A stretch of DNA of 64,000 bases from Papaver somniferum (lineage: Eukaryota; Streptophyta; Magnoliopsida; Ranunculales; Papaveraceae). A program made the position numbers and the translations under genes. A model generated the notes under the pieces. The model saw only the letters and a list, made by a program, of their open reading frames with translations. It searched no databases and had not been told where the DNA came from. Location: assembly GCF_003573695.1 (NCBI RefSeq), contig NC_039363.1, forward strand, positions 129,067,302-129,131,301, in the 5' to 3' direction. Below are positions 53,668-64,000 of the stretch, one piece after another (positions within the stretch are counted from its first letter, which is position 1; each line of letters starts with the position of its first letter).

Positions 53668-54538
53668 TCTAATATCTAAATCCCTATTCACATCATAAAA
53701 AAGAATGAAAATGTTATTTGACCCGCTTAATAATAGCCTGTTGATACCTAAATCTGACGTGGCATCATATTTTGAGGAAAGAGTTGTTTCATCTTTTGTA
53801 CACATCATAGATCATCTTTACATCTATTTTTTCCCTTCTTCTGTTGTCATCTTGTTTATGTGGATTTAGGTTGGTATTTGTTTTAAACAAAGCAATCAAG
53901 AATAGTTTTAACAAAAACCAAAAGGCATTAAAGAAAAGATTAGTTATACTCATGATAAAAGTATCAAAACCCCCCTTTTTCCTCTAAATTCAACCATTCA
54001 ATTGATGTGAAATTCTTAAATATTGATCGATCAATGTTGTATCAAAACTCTGAAACTATATTTAAAACAATTTCAAGTATCAAACCAGTATATATAAACT
54101 ATATTTGGGCTAATTTTAACCCTGTTTTCCAATCTTTCCATTTTCTCCTCTTGCTCTTTCTGAAAATTTTCTCTCACTCTGAAATTATTCTCTCTATCTC
54201 TAGTCTTTCCTCGCATCACCTCGCATCATCAAGCGCTTGATTAGTTTCTTATCAGTTCTTGAGATGATTTTAGTATTCTTGAGATGATTTTTTTTTGGTG
54301 GATTTTTGAATTTCGACTTAATCTGATTTTAGTTTCTTTATTAAGTGATGACAATCAAATTTGATCTAATTTTAGTGGTTATTGAGAAATCTTACCAGAG
54401 TTTTGATGTGTTTGATATCACCTATAATTTTTTTCTTCTTCTTTTATTCCTTTTTATTTATTTTTTGAGCTCGATGACATGGATAATGAAAATTTTTCTT
54501 TTTCACGTACATCGGAATAGCTGTAAACTAGCTGTTAT
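53668..54538. other. Unassigned AT-rich sequence
   Basis: No gene or TE end is recognised. Frames at 54007-54240 and 54345-54554 are low-complexity Phe/Leu/Ser frames. Confidence 0.45.
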
Positions 54539-54805
54539 TCAGCTGGTCATGTAGCAGAATTGAAAAAAAGAAGGAGTATTCTTAAGAATTATCATTGTTC
54601 TCCATTCATAACTAGCTGAATTTTTGTTCAAAAAAGAGACAACATCTCTTCGATCTGATCTGATCTTGTTATTCTGCGAATTCTTTTCAACAACCCATTC
54701 TAAAGATTTCTGAATAGCTAAGGGTTCTGCTACTGTTGGTTCGGTTGTTCTACCTGAAAAACATCTAATATCAATTATCTTATTGTTTTTCCAATAAATC
54801 CACAA
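54539..54805 (-). pseudogene. RNase H-like (RVT_3) fragment
   Basis: This 88-residue frame has TTEPTVAEPLAIQKSLEW (Glu of AE), then NKIRSDRRDVVSFLNK (Asp of SD) and a YEWRTMIIL block, the order seen in the plant RNase H-like domain of L1-type LINE relics. The start of the domain is missing. Confidence 0.6.
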
Positions 54806-56084
54806 GACTATTCAAACGAGCAACAACATAAAAGATATTATCCATAATATTTTCTACATCTTCTAAATTCAAATCTTTTCGAGTTTACAGAAAATATCCA
54901 TCAGACATTATCCTACTGTTTATGAAATAAATATATTGACATAAGATATTTTTAGTACCCCAAATATTCAATGATTATGTAATTGTTATTTCCTTAAAAT
55001 GATAATAATGTGTCTTTAACAGAAATAACATATGATTTCGGGGAATCAATTTCCACTGCATTGCTCATCCGTTGCATTTATAAACATATATTGATAAAAA
55101 TTAAATTCTTAGAGGTTCGATTTAGTATTCTTCATGTCTTGGGAAGATAAGTTGGATTATCTCCAATGATAGTGGTAAAATAATTATAATGGAAGGTCTT
55201 AATAAGACTTCTTCTTTGAGGATTATATTTACATGTTAAATGTTTACCAGTTTTACTTTTTTGAACTAAAAATCATATCTAATACACCGCTGTTCCCAAC
55301 CATAGTTGTTAGACCCGTATGTGTCATCTCATATAACAGCTCAAAAATCTGCACTGTGGTTTTATCCCAACCATAGTTCTTAGACTCTTACAAGTCATGT
55401 CATTAATCCCAAATTGATTCGAAACGTATTTTTGACTCGAAAATCTATAAAGTTGTAAATTCTGAGTTTTCTGGAGTCATCGACTAAGTCAACCACTTAT
55501 TTTCTACTGAAAATTTGAAAATTTTATGTTAAGGGAAAATTTAAGGGAAAATCATAATTAAAATAATACTTTACTGGAGCATTAGGTAGTAAAACCTAGT
55601 TACGGAAGGAGGAGGAACCGACCAAGAGATGTATGAACCGGATCTTGGTGGTAGTGGGACCATCTGATGGTGCATGGATCATCTTCCAGGTTGTTGGAGA
55701 GAGTTTGAACCAAATATGAACTCCAGGAGATTAATTAGGTCATTAATCAATGATGGAGGTGAGACCGGCTTTTGCAAGCCAAGGGACCGACCATGGCGAT
55801 ATGCCCGTGTCCCTATGCTGTTCACGGACCATTCTTGAAAATTTTGGTATTTTCTGATGGTCCATCGAGCATTATTGGTCCTTCCATGAAGAATCTAAGT
55901 TTGACTGAAACTGAAACTCTTAATTTTTCTTGAAATACCAGTCGTTAAAAATTTAAAATAGTATTATTTTAATATTTCTTATGGTGGAAAGTTTTAATGA
56001 TTGTAGGACTACTTGCTTTGCAAACCATTAGTCCATGGAGCAAGATTTGCCAAGATATGGAAATCATAAGTTTTGATTAAAAGA
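54806..56084. other. Unassigned sequence
   Basis: The duplicated phrase cccaaccatagttgttagac / cccaaccatagttcttagac lies at about 55298 and 55366. Words such as gaccgaccaagagatg and gggaccgaccatgg recur at 55617-55800. No gene seen. Confidence 0.4.
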
Positions 56085-56410
56085 GGAAGTCCTTGAAAGA
56101 GGAATCCCTACGCAGCTTTACACCGGGGCATGCAATCTCTGTCGTTGTGAGCCGCAAACGCAACAAATATTTGGAGACGTGCAGGTCCCATACCTATGTT
56201 TTCGGCGTCCTGGCCTTCACAACTCTAGGTGAACTTGGATATGATATGGTTGTTTTCTTGAAGAGGCTAAAAAACTGCTTAGTTAATTATGACGCTAACA
56301 ATAAAATAGGTGGTTCTCTATTTCATAGGGTAGGTTTGGATATCCAGAAAGGAGTTGGAGCACATATTGTTGCCCGGCTCCCATCCATTCATATACAAGT
56401 ACCCTTTGAT
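56085..56410 (+). pseudogene. RLE-like non-LTR retrotransposon, 5'-truncated copy d
   Basis: It begins at LRSFTPGHAIS and is open to IQKGVGAHIVARLPSIHIQV. It thus has only the last 100 residues of the polyprotein, most like copy b. An A-rich, AATAAT-containing tail follows to about 56475. No TAA tract is seen at its 5' junction. Confidence 0.8.
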
Positions 56411-56555
56411 TTTTAATAATCCCCTACAGTTTTTCGAAATAATAATAAAAAAAATAAAAACAATAATATTAAAATAAATGACTATTTTATTTTCTAATAA
56501 AGGCCCTTAGAGGTGACTTTTCAAAATAAAATAAAATAAAATAAAAATAATAAAA

Positions 56556-56845
56556 CGAGTAGCTAACGCATTTGGTCATCCCCGTTCCTCAAAGGTTTAA
56601 TGCGCTCAAGCTCCAAAAGGCCCCAAGTTCAAGTCCCCAATGACGCAATATTACAGAATTTGACATGGAAGGTAGAGTTAGCTTGCTCCCCCTTGCGACA
56701 TATTCAGCTCCCTATCCGCTTCGGCTCTCTTGGCTGGTTCCTCATGAGGCTCGCTGGTAGGCTAGCACGACAACCTGTTCAATTAATGTAGTAGTACGTT
56801 GTTGGATCTCTGCTTGTTGGGATTCCAATTAGTTTATTGTAATAG
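56556..56845 (+). mobile_element. tRNA-derived SINE
   Basis: The head has an A-box-like tagctaacgcatttgg (56560-56575) and a B-box agttcaagtcc (56626-56636) at tRNA-like spacing. A tRNA-unrelated body and a tail of A and TAA repeats (56846-56886) follow. Pol III would transcribe it. No terminal match to a named SINE family can be checked here. Confidence 0.6.
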
Positions 56846-56886
56846 TATTTAAAAATAAAATAATAATAATAATAATAATAATAATA

Positions 56887-57199
56887 TTTTCATAATAAAA
56901 TAAAAGGGAAAAGAAGGGGACCGACCAAAACCGGCACATGGTTGGCCGCCCATCTATGTGGCCTCACTCTCACGGTTTGCTTTATTGTTATTGTTTTATT
57001 ATTGTTTTATCTTTTTTTCGTTTTTCTGTTTTGATACAACTTCCATATACTTGTTCTTCCATGTTTTTGGATGCTCCTTTTAGCATTGTTACTAAATCTA
57101 CCCGTCCCTTTTACTTGGGGCTTACTATGTGGTGCCCATTATGCCCGAAAGGTGAATATTCGTTACTATTCCATAGAATTCAGCTGAGAAACGCCACGG
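56887..57199. other. Unassigned sequence
   Basis: It holds a TAA-rich run and then a stretch with no recognisable gene; the 88-residue frame at 56938-57204 has no supporting feature. Confidence 0.4.
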
Positions 57200-58485
57200 G
57201 TTAGAGTAAGTAAATATTGGCGTTTAATTAGTGAATTTCTTTTAGGAATTCGTCCAGAGAATTTGGCGCTAGAAGAAATTAATTAAATGCTTTGTGCTAG
57301 CAGACAACCTGTCCAGAAGCATTTATTATATTCAGATGATCGAGATATGAGAGGTCATGACAACGTCATATTCGTTCTGAATATTTCTAGGAATTCATCC
57401 GGATGAATTAACACTAGATTACGCCTTTTACTAGCAGACAACCTGTCTAGCAGCGTCTTAATTAATCGCCTTTACTAGCAGACAATCTAACTAGAAGCAA
57501 TAAATCGTTCAGACAGGAGAAGTGTTTATCATGCTAGTTCAGAATATTATTCAGGCCATGGTTGTGGAACCAAACATCTGTCAGATGCATTGCACATATT
57601 GAAATGGATACTGAGTTGCTCAGCATGAGATACATAGAATGTTGAGAGCTCTTAAGCAAGAGGCTCTGATATTGTCGTCATGAATCATTGTCTTGACAAG
57701 GTTATGAAACTGCAATTCGTTTCTCTTGCGGAAAGAGAATACATAAGACCTCTTATGCATTCGGACATGGTCATAGATACGCAATTCTCGATGTGATTTT
57801 ATGAATCTAGCCTTCGTCAAAAATCCACTATCAACAAAAGGACGTCAGCTAAGGGACTAAATTGCGTTGGGCCTTGTGAGGTTCAAGAGACGTAGAGAGC
57901 GTGACTGTAACTAAATAGTTTAGAGGGTGAATTCGGTCTCAACTACATTCCAGTTCGAAGTTTGATAGTAGGCTAGTGTATGTAGCGTCTTAATATAATT
58001 TGGTGTTCAAACCGGGACGAGGTACCGAGATTTTTCTGATGTTGTGGCTTCCTCGTTAACAAACGTCTGGTGTCTTGTGTTTTTCCTTTTCCGCATCATA
58101 TTTTTTCTCTTTATAATAAGATTTACACAAGTAGTACGTATTCAATTCTAGTAAATACGTTCATATTAACTTTTATCGATTATGAGACTCGTTCTTGTAG
58201 AATTCGTATCTTGAAAGATAGATAACAAGTTTCATACTTGGAAGAACTCCGATTAGTTACTTGGATATTGATTTTTGAGATCGTCCAAGTATTCTTCTTA
58301 ACAATTAGGTTCACAGACTCTATAGTCTAGACTTTCTGATTGAGAAGAGATAGAGATACAAAAAAACTCTATATAGACATACTGTGAAGGATCATTAAGT
58401 TGGTTTATTTGCAATTATGTTAGGTTTTTCATACAGGTTGCCGAACGAAAAATTTGGTGGTGTACTTGGTACCATCTCCTTTTCA
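57200..58485 (+). repeat. Copia-type LTR fragment (plus strand)
   Basis: The 3' end, acttggtaccatctccttttca, matches the end of the solo LTR at 18583, and the block gtggcttcctcgttaacaaa (about 58045) matches the conserved copia block. The left end is not clear: gttagag at 57200 could be a mutated TGTTAGAG, but no target duplication supports it. Repeats of ctagcagacaacctgtc occur at 57297-57490. Confidence 0.7.
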
Positions 58486-59147
58486 AACATATATACAGGC
58501 TCTCATCACTTATCTAACTCCTAGACAAAATAACCATACTAGTGTGTGTATATATTATCCTTATCTATTTTGGATATGTGAGTGACCGTAATTTGAATCA
58601 ATTAAGTTTCCACTAAACATAAAAAGTTAAAAATTAGAAACTAAATTAAATTTCCCAAAAAAAAAATTCTTCGGATGTCTGAATATCCAAATTTTAATTT
58701 TTCCAAAAAAGTAATTTATTTAATTTTTATTTCTTCCGGATTTTAGCAAAAGGGATGAATACATCAAAATTTCAATAAACGATTACAATTTGAAAGACAT
58801 CGATTAAGTAACACGTCTATTTCCATTGTCCCAAAAATGTAAGAACTCCATACAAAAGAACAAAATTTATAACATAAATATATCAAGATGTCGCAAAACA
58901 AATAACAACTGGTTTTGGAAAAAAAAAAACAAACAAAACAAATTACAACCCTAAAAACAAACACTTGCACAACCCTTCAAGGAACAAACTTGATTGCCAT
59001 CTAACACAACCACTTAAAAGAAATAAAATGAAAATTGTGGTCTTCCAGAAAACTTGTAACCTTTAGTCATTTTGTTTCCCTGTACTCTTACCAGCTTCCT
59101 TCTAATCCAAAATAAGAGTTGGGGAGGTAAATGTACTAGTTTGGGCA
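58486..59147. other. 3' flank of the host gene, no gene seen
   Basis: AT-rich sequence with A runs at 58660 and 58920. It may include the 3' UTR and terminator region of the gene on the minus strand. Confidence 0.4.
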
Positions 59148-60468
59148 CTAATAGTGATTTCCGTATGTATTTCCACCATCGTAGTTATTATCCGCAGACG
59201 TATCTGTATCGTTTTTGTTTTTATCTGTGACGACATTTGAACCATTTCCGTTTTTTTGTGTGGCTACACTCACACCACCTTTGTTCCCATTGGCGAGTAC
59301 ATTCACACCATCTTTGTTTTTGTTGGCGAGCACATTCACACCCCCGTCGTTCCCGTTGGCGAGTACATTCACACCATCTTTGTTCTTGTTTGAAAGCACA
59401 TTCACACCTCCGTCGTTCCCCTTGGCGAGTACATTCACAACATCTTTGTTCTTGTTTGAAAGCACATCCACACCTCCGTCGTTCCCGTTGGCGAGTACAT
59501 TCACACCATCTTTGTTCTTGTTTGAAAGCACATTTTCACCTCCGTCGTTCCCATTGGCGAGTACATTCACACCATCTTTTTTCTTATTTGAAAGCACATT
59601 CACGCCTCCATCGTTCCCGCTGGCGAGTACATTCACACCATCTTTGTTCTTATTTGAAAGCACATTTACTCCACGTTGGTTCTCATCTGCGAGTAAATTT
59701 ACACCATCTTTGTTTCCGTTGGCGAGTATATTTACACCATCTTTATTATTGTCGGAAAGCACATTTATTCCATTTTGGTTGTTTTTCGAGAGCACATCTA
59801 TACCACCCAATCGCCTCTGTATGATTATTTTCAAAATAAAAAATGTCTATCAAAATAAAAATTAAAAAAAAAAGGACAACTTTCATACAGGAATAAAAAA
59901 ATATAGAAACTGATGACAGATTGTCAACAATCCTGGATAACAAAAGGGAGAGCGATGCACAATATTAATAGACTATAAATAGTACTCGCTCCGTATAGGC
60001 GGAATTTCCATTTTTCCTTGTACCACTATATAGGCGGAGTCCAAATTTCAAAACGTTTTTATTTATTTGCTTGGGAATCATCACATTGAGTATATGTTTC
60101 TAACATTGAAAATATAATTAAGGATAAAACAGGAAAAAATATAGAAATATATGAAATCAATAAAAGTCTCTTAATCTAAGAGAATTGGTCCCTCCGCCTA
60201 TATATATGTGGCACGGAGGGAGTAATAAACCTAACCAACATAACATATGTTTATGTTCACATATCACTATTAATTTTTATTGTAAACGGGTGCAAATTGA
60301 AGCATTTTTGGTTGGATACTTTCTAAAACGTACTAGCTCATGAATTTTAACAACATGACTAATATAGGTAGATAGAATACGTACCGCGTCAATAATGGAT
60401 GTAGATATCATAATTATAAGACCAAAAAGAAAGATCATAGAGAAAATATTGCTGGTATTGTTTGCCAT
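59148..60468 (-). CDS. Secreted protein with 11-residue repeats (two exons)
   Basis: Exon 1 (60468-60385) codes for MANNTSNIFSMIFLFGLIIM plus ISTSIIDA, a typical signal peptide. The donor gcg|GTACGT is at 60384 and the acceptor ATACAG ends at 59817 after a T-rich tract. Exon 2 (59816-59148) continues in phase with RRLGGIDVLSKNN. Predicted length is 250 residues. Exon 2 has about 18 tandem copies of an 11-mer, consensus GVNVLxNxNxD, alternating SNKNKD and ANGNDG types, so a 22-residue higher-order unit. The C-terminus is Asn/Asp/Tyr-rich (NNYDGGNTYGNHY). A TATA box lies about 160 bp upstream. There are no stops or frameshifts in the repeat. It may be a cell-wall or extracellular protein or a peptide precursor; I recognise no family. 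The exon structure is my inference. Confidence 0.65.
59983..60224. mobile_element. Stowaway-like MITE in the intron
   Basis: The ends tactcgctccgtataggcgg and acggagggagta are inverted partners with TA at both edges. The inner ggcggagtcc and ggcggaggg words are also inverted. At 242 bp, it fills nearly half of the predicted intron. Confidence 0.75.
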
Positions 60469-60629
60469 TTCTAGTTCACTGAATCAACTCAATTTAAATT
60501 ACGTTAATTCTCTCTCGCTACCAAAGTTTGTCGATCTCCTAAATAAGATCGACTTTCTTCTTAAAGAGAAAGAGAACTTAACTTGATAGATAATGGAAAG
60601 TTGATGAGATTTAAATGCGCAACATAGCT

Positions 60630-60639
60630 CTATTTATAG
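60630..60639 (-). promoter_or_regulatory. TATA box of the secreted repeat protein gene
   Basis: ctataaatag on the minus strand, about 160 bp upstream of the start codon, fitting a 5' UTR of about 130 bp. Confidence 0.6.
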
Positions 60640-61242
60640 CAATGCCTCTTAGATTCCCATTGGATAGTGTCTGATTAGTTCTGTTTCAAGAAAACAATAA
60701 TGTTTGGATTAATTGATTTTCTTTTAGATACGACATCTTCAACTATTCTGTTTTTAGTTCAAATTGGGCATCCTGAGATATTTTATCAATATTTCCAGAT
60801 AAGCAATAGTAGCGGCGCATTATAAATTTTAGTATCAGGAAAACCCAAATGAAAGTGAATGATTAACTCTAAACCCGTGTAAATGGACGGATGTTCAGTA
60901 CACATCCGTTGTAACAATGATTGATTACCAGATGTTTTTGTTTTCCGAAGTTCATAGATAGATTTAGTTAACTTTGATAATCCTCTTGTAAGATCGAAGT
61001 TTCTAACTTACAGATGGAGAGTATGTGAGAATATCCTCGCAAAATTTCCCGTAGGTGTCAGGCAAGGTTACTAATACGGGTTTGCACGACTGAAAATGAC
61101 GGGAAAAAAAAAGAAAAGAAAAGAAAAGAGAAAAAGTTACAAAAGGGCACTACACAACAATGTCCGGGCGTTACGCGACGCCATTCTATTAGTGATCCTT
61201 TAAACTATTGGCTTAGACTAAAAAATTGATGCGATATCCACC
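60640..61242. other. Intergenic region
   Basis: No gene seen. An (AAAAG)n run lies at 61105-61137. Confidence 0.5.
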
Positions 61243-61257
61243 TAGAGGTGTAAATCG

Positions 61258-61535
61258 GGCCGGGCCAACACGTTTATGGCACAACACAACACGTTAATAT
61301 TTGAGCACAACACAGCACAACACGTGACCGGCACATCACAGGCACATCACATTAGTTTAATGTGTTGTGTTGTGCCCAATAAATAGGCACATCACGCGGC
61401 ACGTGTAAGCACGCGGCACAACACAACACGGTTAAAAGCACAGCACATCACGATTAAAAACATAACACAGCACGGCACAACACAGTTAAAAGCACAGCAC
61501 GTGTAAAGCACGTGAAGCACGACCTACTAGTCAAA
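61258..61535 (+). repeat. Subterminal repeats of the hAT element
   Basis: At least 15 short words of gcacaacac, gcacatcac and gcacgtg type occur in direct and inverted order, probably transposase-binding sites as in Ac-like elements. Confidence 0.75.
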
Positions 61536-62461
61536 TCCCTCGTTATTTAACGGTCCATTACCTATAACCAAACCAGGGAGCTAGAAGTAATGACACGTAC
61601 CTAGTTTCAATACTCCCGTTATAATGTCGTTACCTAGACACAACCCTATGTTTGACTAGTATTAGAAGGAAAAAGTGAATCTGAATTCTCATTTCTCTTT
61701 CTCACAAACCCTAGCCGAAAAAAACCAGAATTCCGCAGCTGCCGCTGGTAAATCTTCAAAAGAATCTAACCTAATTCTTTATTTTACCTATCGATAGCAC
61801 TCTTTCTCTCCATTTTCATTCCGTCTAATTAATATGTTTATATTTTCTTGACAAGATTTGGTCTCGGTGGGGTTTTTCAGCAATTTTTGAAGCTTGAGGT
61901 ATGTTTTATTGTTCTTAAGTTAGTTTTTCGTGTTCTGGTTTGGTAATTTACTTGATTGGACTTTGTATTGTTTAGATCTGTGATGTTTCAAGAGGTTTGA
62001 TTCATTTTTTTGGTGATAAAGTGTTTGTGATTTTAATTTTAGAATACGAACATGAAGTGTTTGTTAAAATGTTTAATTTGCATTTTTGTTTTGGTTTTAT
62101 TTAAACATATTATGTTTCTGTTTGGCCTTCCAGATATGGTGTTCTTCAAACAAGATGAAGTCTTCAATGCAGATTAATCAAGTCCTATTATTATGTTCGT
62201 GTTTAGGTTACTGATCTAAACTTATATACATATATATATTTATTTTTTTTATTTTCCTAACATATTTCCTGGTTAGGTTATTGACCTGCATGTGCTTGGT
62301 TTAACACCATTTATTTTTGAGATTTTCATGTGTACTTGGTGAAGAAAGCAATTAAATCAAGTCCCACGGATTAAAATCTTCCTTATCGCTATAGTTTGAC
62401 TCCCTTTTATTTCATAAATTTACTTTTTTTCTCCAATTTATATTAGGTTTGTTTATAATCT
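61536..62461 (+). other. Leader region of the hAT transposase
   Basis: It contains a CT-rich stretch followed by aaaccctagccgaaaa (about 61700) and a gtaaatc donor-like site at 61750, fitting a non-coding first exon and an intron that ends before the ATG at 62462. No ORF. Confidence 0.45.
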
Positions 62462-64000
62462 ATGGAAACTGGTGCTGGTCAATCTACCAACCCGTTGAGT
62501 ACTGTAGATTTAGATATGCTTGAGGCCAACCGGGAAGTCCCTGCTGGTCAGAAGGAGAATGCACCTTCCTCTCTTCCTAAAACAAGAAAAATAACCTCTG
62601 GAGTTTGGGCTCATTTTGAAACTAAAGAGGTCATGTTTAAGGGGAGCTTGGTATCAAGGGGTGTATGCAAACATTGTAAGACTGACTACAAAACTAGTGA
62701 TGAACCTGGGGTTAATAGCGGGACTGGTCACTTAACTAGACATTTAGCAAAGTGTTTGCCCTTACACTTAGATGAAAATGATCCTAAGCAAGATAAAATC
62801 ATATTAGGTAGTGCAGGGGTAGGTAATTTTACTTATAGTCAAAGTAGAATGAGAGAAGGATTAGCTGATTTCATTGTAAATTCTGAGAAACCCTTAGCTC
62901 TAGCTGAAGATGAGGATTTTGAAGAGTTTATTCAACTTTATCTTCAACCTTTTTATAAAAAAGTCAGTAGAAATACATCTAGAACTGATATTTTGAAGAA
63001 ATTTGATGAAAGGAAAAACCTTTTGATTGCTGAATTTACTTCACATTCTACTGGTATATCTTTTACTTCGGATATGTGGACATGATGTAATGGATCTCCT
63101 TATATTTGTGTTACATCTCATTATATTGATGCTAAAACTTGGATGCTAATCAAATAGGTAATTTCTTTTCGTACTATTCCTTATCCTCACACTGGTCGCC
63201 ATATTCATGAAGTTATCTTAAATATTTTGAAAGAGTATGGTGTTGAAAGTAAATTTTTCAGTCTTGGTTTGGATAATACTGCTGCGAATGTTAGTGCTAT
63301 TGACTTTTTTCAGCGTTCTGGTGTGCCTCCATATCCTGAATTTGCGAAATTATTTCATGTTAGATGTGCATGTCATATCATTCATTTGATAGTTTATGAT
63401 GCTATTAAGGTGATTAAAGAAACTTATAACTTGGACTTTATTAGAAAAATTAGAAGTGCAATCCTTTACATTACTCATGCTCCTTCTAGGTTACAAGAAT
63501 TTAAGAAGTCTTGCCTAAATTTTTCTCTTAAACCTAGATCATTTGCATTAGATGTGCATAATATATGGAACTCTACTTACATGATGTTGAAAGCAATTAA
63601 AGGTTATGAAACTGTTATATTGGATGCCCTTATTGATTCTGACTATGAAATGGACATGATTGACTTTGAAAATTGTAAGGTGTTTACCAAGTTTTTAGGT
63701 GTATTTTATACAGCTACTAAGAAGTTATCTGGAGTTTATTATTCCACCACTTGCATTTCTTTGAATCAGTTGTATACATTGCAGTAGCATTTAAACAATG
63801 TAGGGATAACAGGCTTTATGGCAGAGTTATTAAGTTGATGGAAGAAAAGTATCTAAAGTATTGGGAGGAAATTCCACCTCTATTTATCTTGGGGTCTGTT
63901 ATGGATCCAAGGAAGAAAATTATTGGAACAGTTTTACTCATAAAAGGAATTGCTGATGCCTTTGGTAGAGAACCTCTTGATAGTTTTGCATCTATGCACC
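62462..64000 (+). pseudogene. hAT transposase (BED zinc finger, RICESLEEPER-like), broken and truncated
   Basis: The frame METGAGQSTNPLSTVD leads to a BED finger: W49 and F52, then C69-x2-C72 and H90-x3-H94 (CKHC ... GHLTRHLAKC). The helical hAT region then reads SRMREGLADFIV, FIQLYLQPFY and STGISFTSDMWT. A TGA follows at 63083 and a TAG at 63155, both in frame. The catalytic-region part 63227-63787 (SLGLDNTAANVSA, VRCACHIIHLIV, then PRSFALDVHNIWNSTYMML) ends in a TAG. The sequence goes on in another frame (MEEKYLKYWEEIPPLFILGS, VMDPRKK) to the window edge. Protein-coding capacity is lost. Confidence 0.88.

Larger units (their letters stand above)
61243..64000 (+). mobile_element. hAT-type DNA transposon, 5' part
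   Basis: The left end, tagaggtgtaaatcgggc, has the hAT-type terminus. It is followed by dense subterminal repeats and, from 62462, a BED-finger/hAT transposase. The right end is outside the window, so the inverted repeat partner and 8-bp duplication cannot be seen. Confidence 0.75.

Noticed and set aside
56626..56636. Functional tRNA gene
   Set aside because: Only A- and B-box-like words are present. No cloverleaf closes, and a SINE body and tail follow.
57620..57820. 66-residue minus-strand frame
   Set aside because: Inside a copia LTR fragment, antisense, without any family feature.
59215..59865. Long plus-strand frames (216 and 195 residues) over the repeat exon
   Set aside because: They are antisense shadows of the 33-bp repeat on the minus strand. 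The minus frame has a signal-peptide exon, splice sites and a TATA box.

Overview
The window looks like intergenic heterochromatin from a flowering plant. It is AT-rich, packed with plant-type retroelements, carries Arabidopsis-type telomere-like motifs (CCCTAAA), and has Stowaway, Mutator-like and hAT DNA transposons. The repeat content reminds me of Ranunculales such as Papaver, but that is recollection and not shown by the sequence. No rRNA, tRNA gene, CRISPR array or prokaryotic feature is present. Only one ordinary host gene is proposed.

Layout. (1) 1-6065: a minus-strand Athila/Tat-like Ty3/gypsy element without pol, carrying two acidic ORFs, inserted in an L1-type LINE. (2) 6066-8023 and 40782-41060: the two halves of that L1 LINE, split by a nest of transposons. 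A minus-strand Ty1/copia element (8024-40781, near-perfect TSD ttacc/ttact) contains a plus-strand copia solo LTR (10948-18583, TSD gatta). That solo LTR contains a gypsy solo LTR (11631-16428, TSD taacc), which contains a Mutator-like MITE (15583-16326, TSD aattaaaat), which contains a Stowaway MITE (15901-16165). The copia 5' LTR is split by a plus-strand gag-only gypsy element (22554-39489, TSD caaat), which is itself split by a second copia element of the first family (27433-35789, TSD catcc). (3) 41150-41760: three tandem copies of a roughly 240-bp repeat. (4) 42279-53667: a Stowaway-like MITE whose two ends lie 11 kb apart because a head-to-tail array of three non-LTR retrotransposon copies sits inside it. 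These copies have an R2/R4-like layout: degenerate N-terminal zinc fingers, reverse transcriptase, a CCHC knuckle, and a C-terminal domain that looks like a restriction-enzyme-like endonuclease. Each ends in a TAA-rich tract. The longest copy is interrupted by a chimeric LTR element (45907-51913) with LTRs of two families facing each other. (5) 53668-59147: relics, including an RNase H fragment, a fourth non-LTR fragment, a tRNA-derived SINE and a copia LTR fragment. (6) 59148-60640: the likely host gene on the minus strand, with a TATA box, a signal-peptide exon, an intron holding a MITE, and an exon coding for about 18 copies of an 11-residue repeat. (7) 61243-64000: the 5' part of a decayed hAT element with a BED-finger transposase, running off the window.

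Nearly every TE coding region is broken or lacks pol, so they look non-autonomous or dead. Most interesting are the RLE-like non-LTR family in TAA repeats, the inverted-LTR chimera, the secreted 11-mer repeat protein, a 473-bp identity tract between copia LTRs that fits gene conversion, and one sequence block conserved among otherwise divergent copia LTRs.
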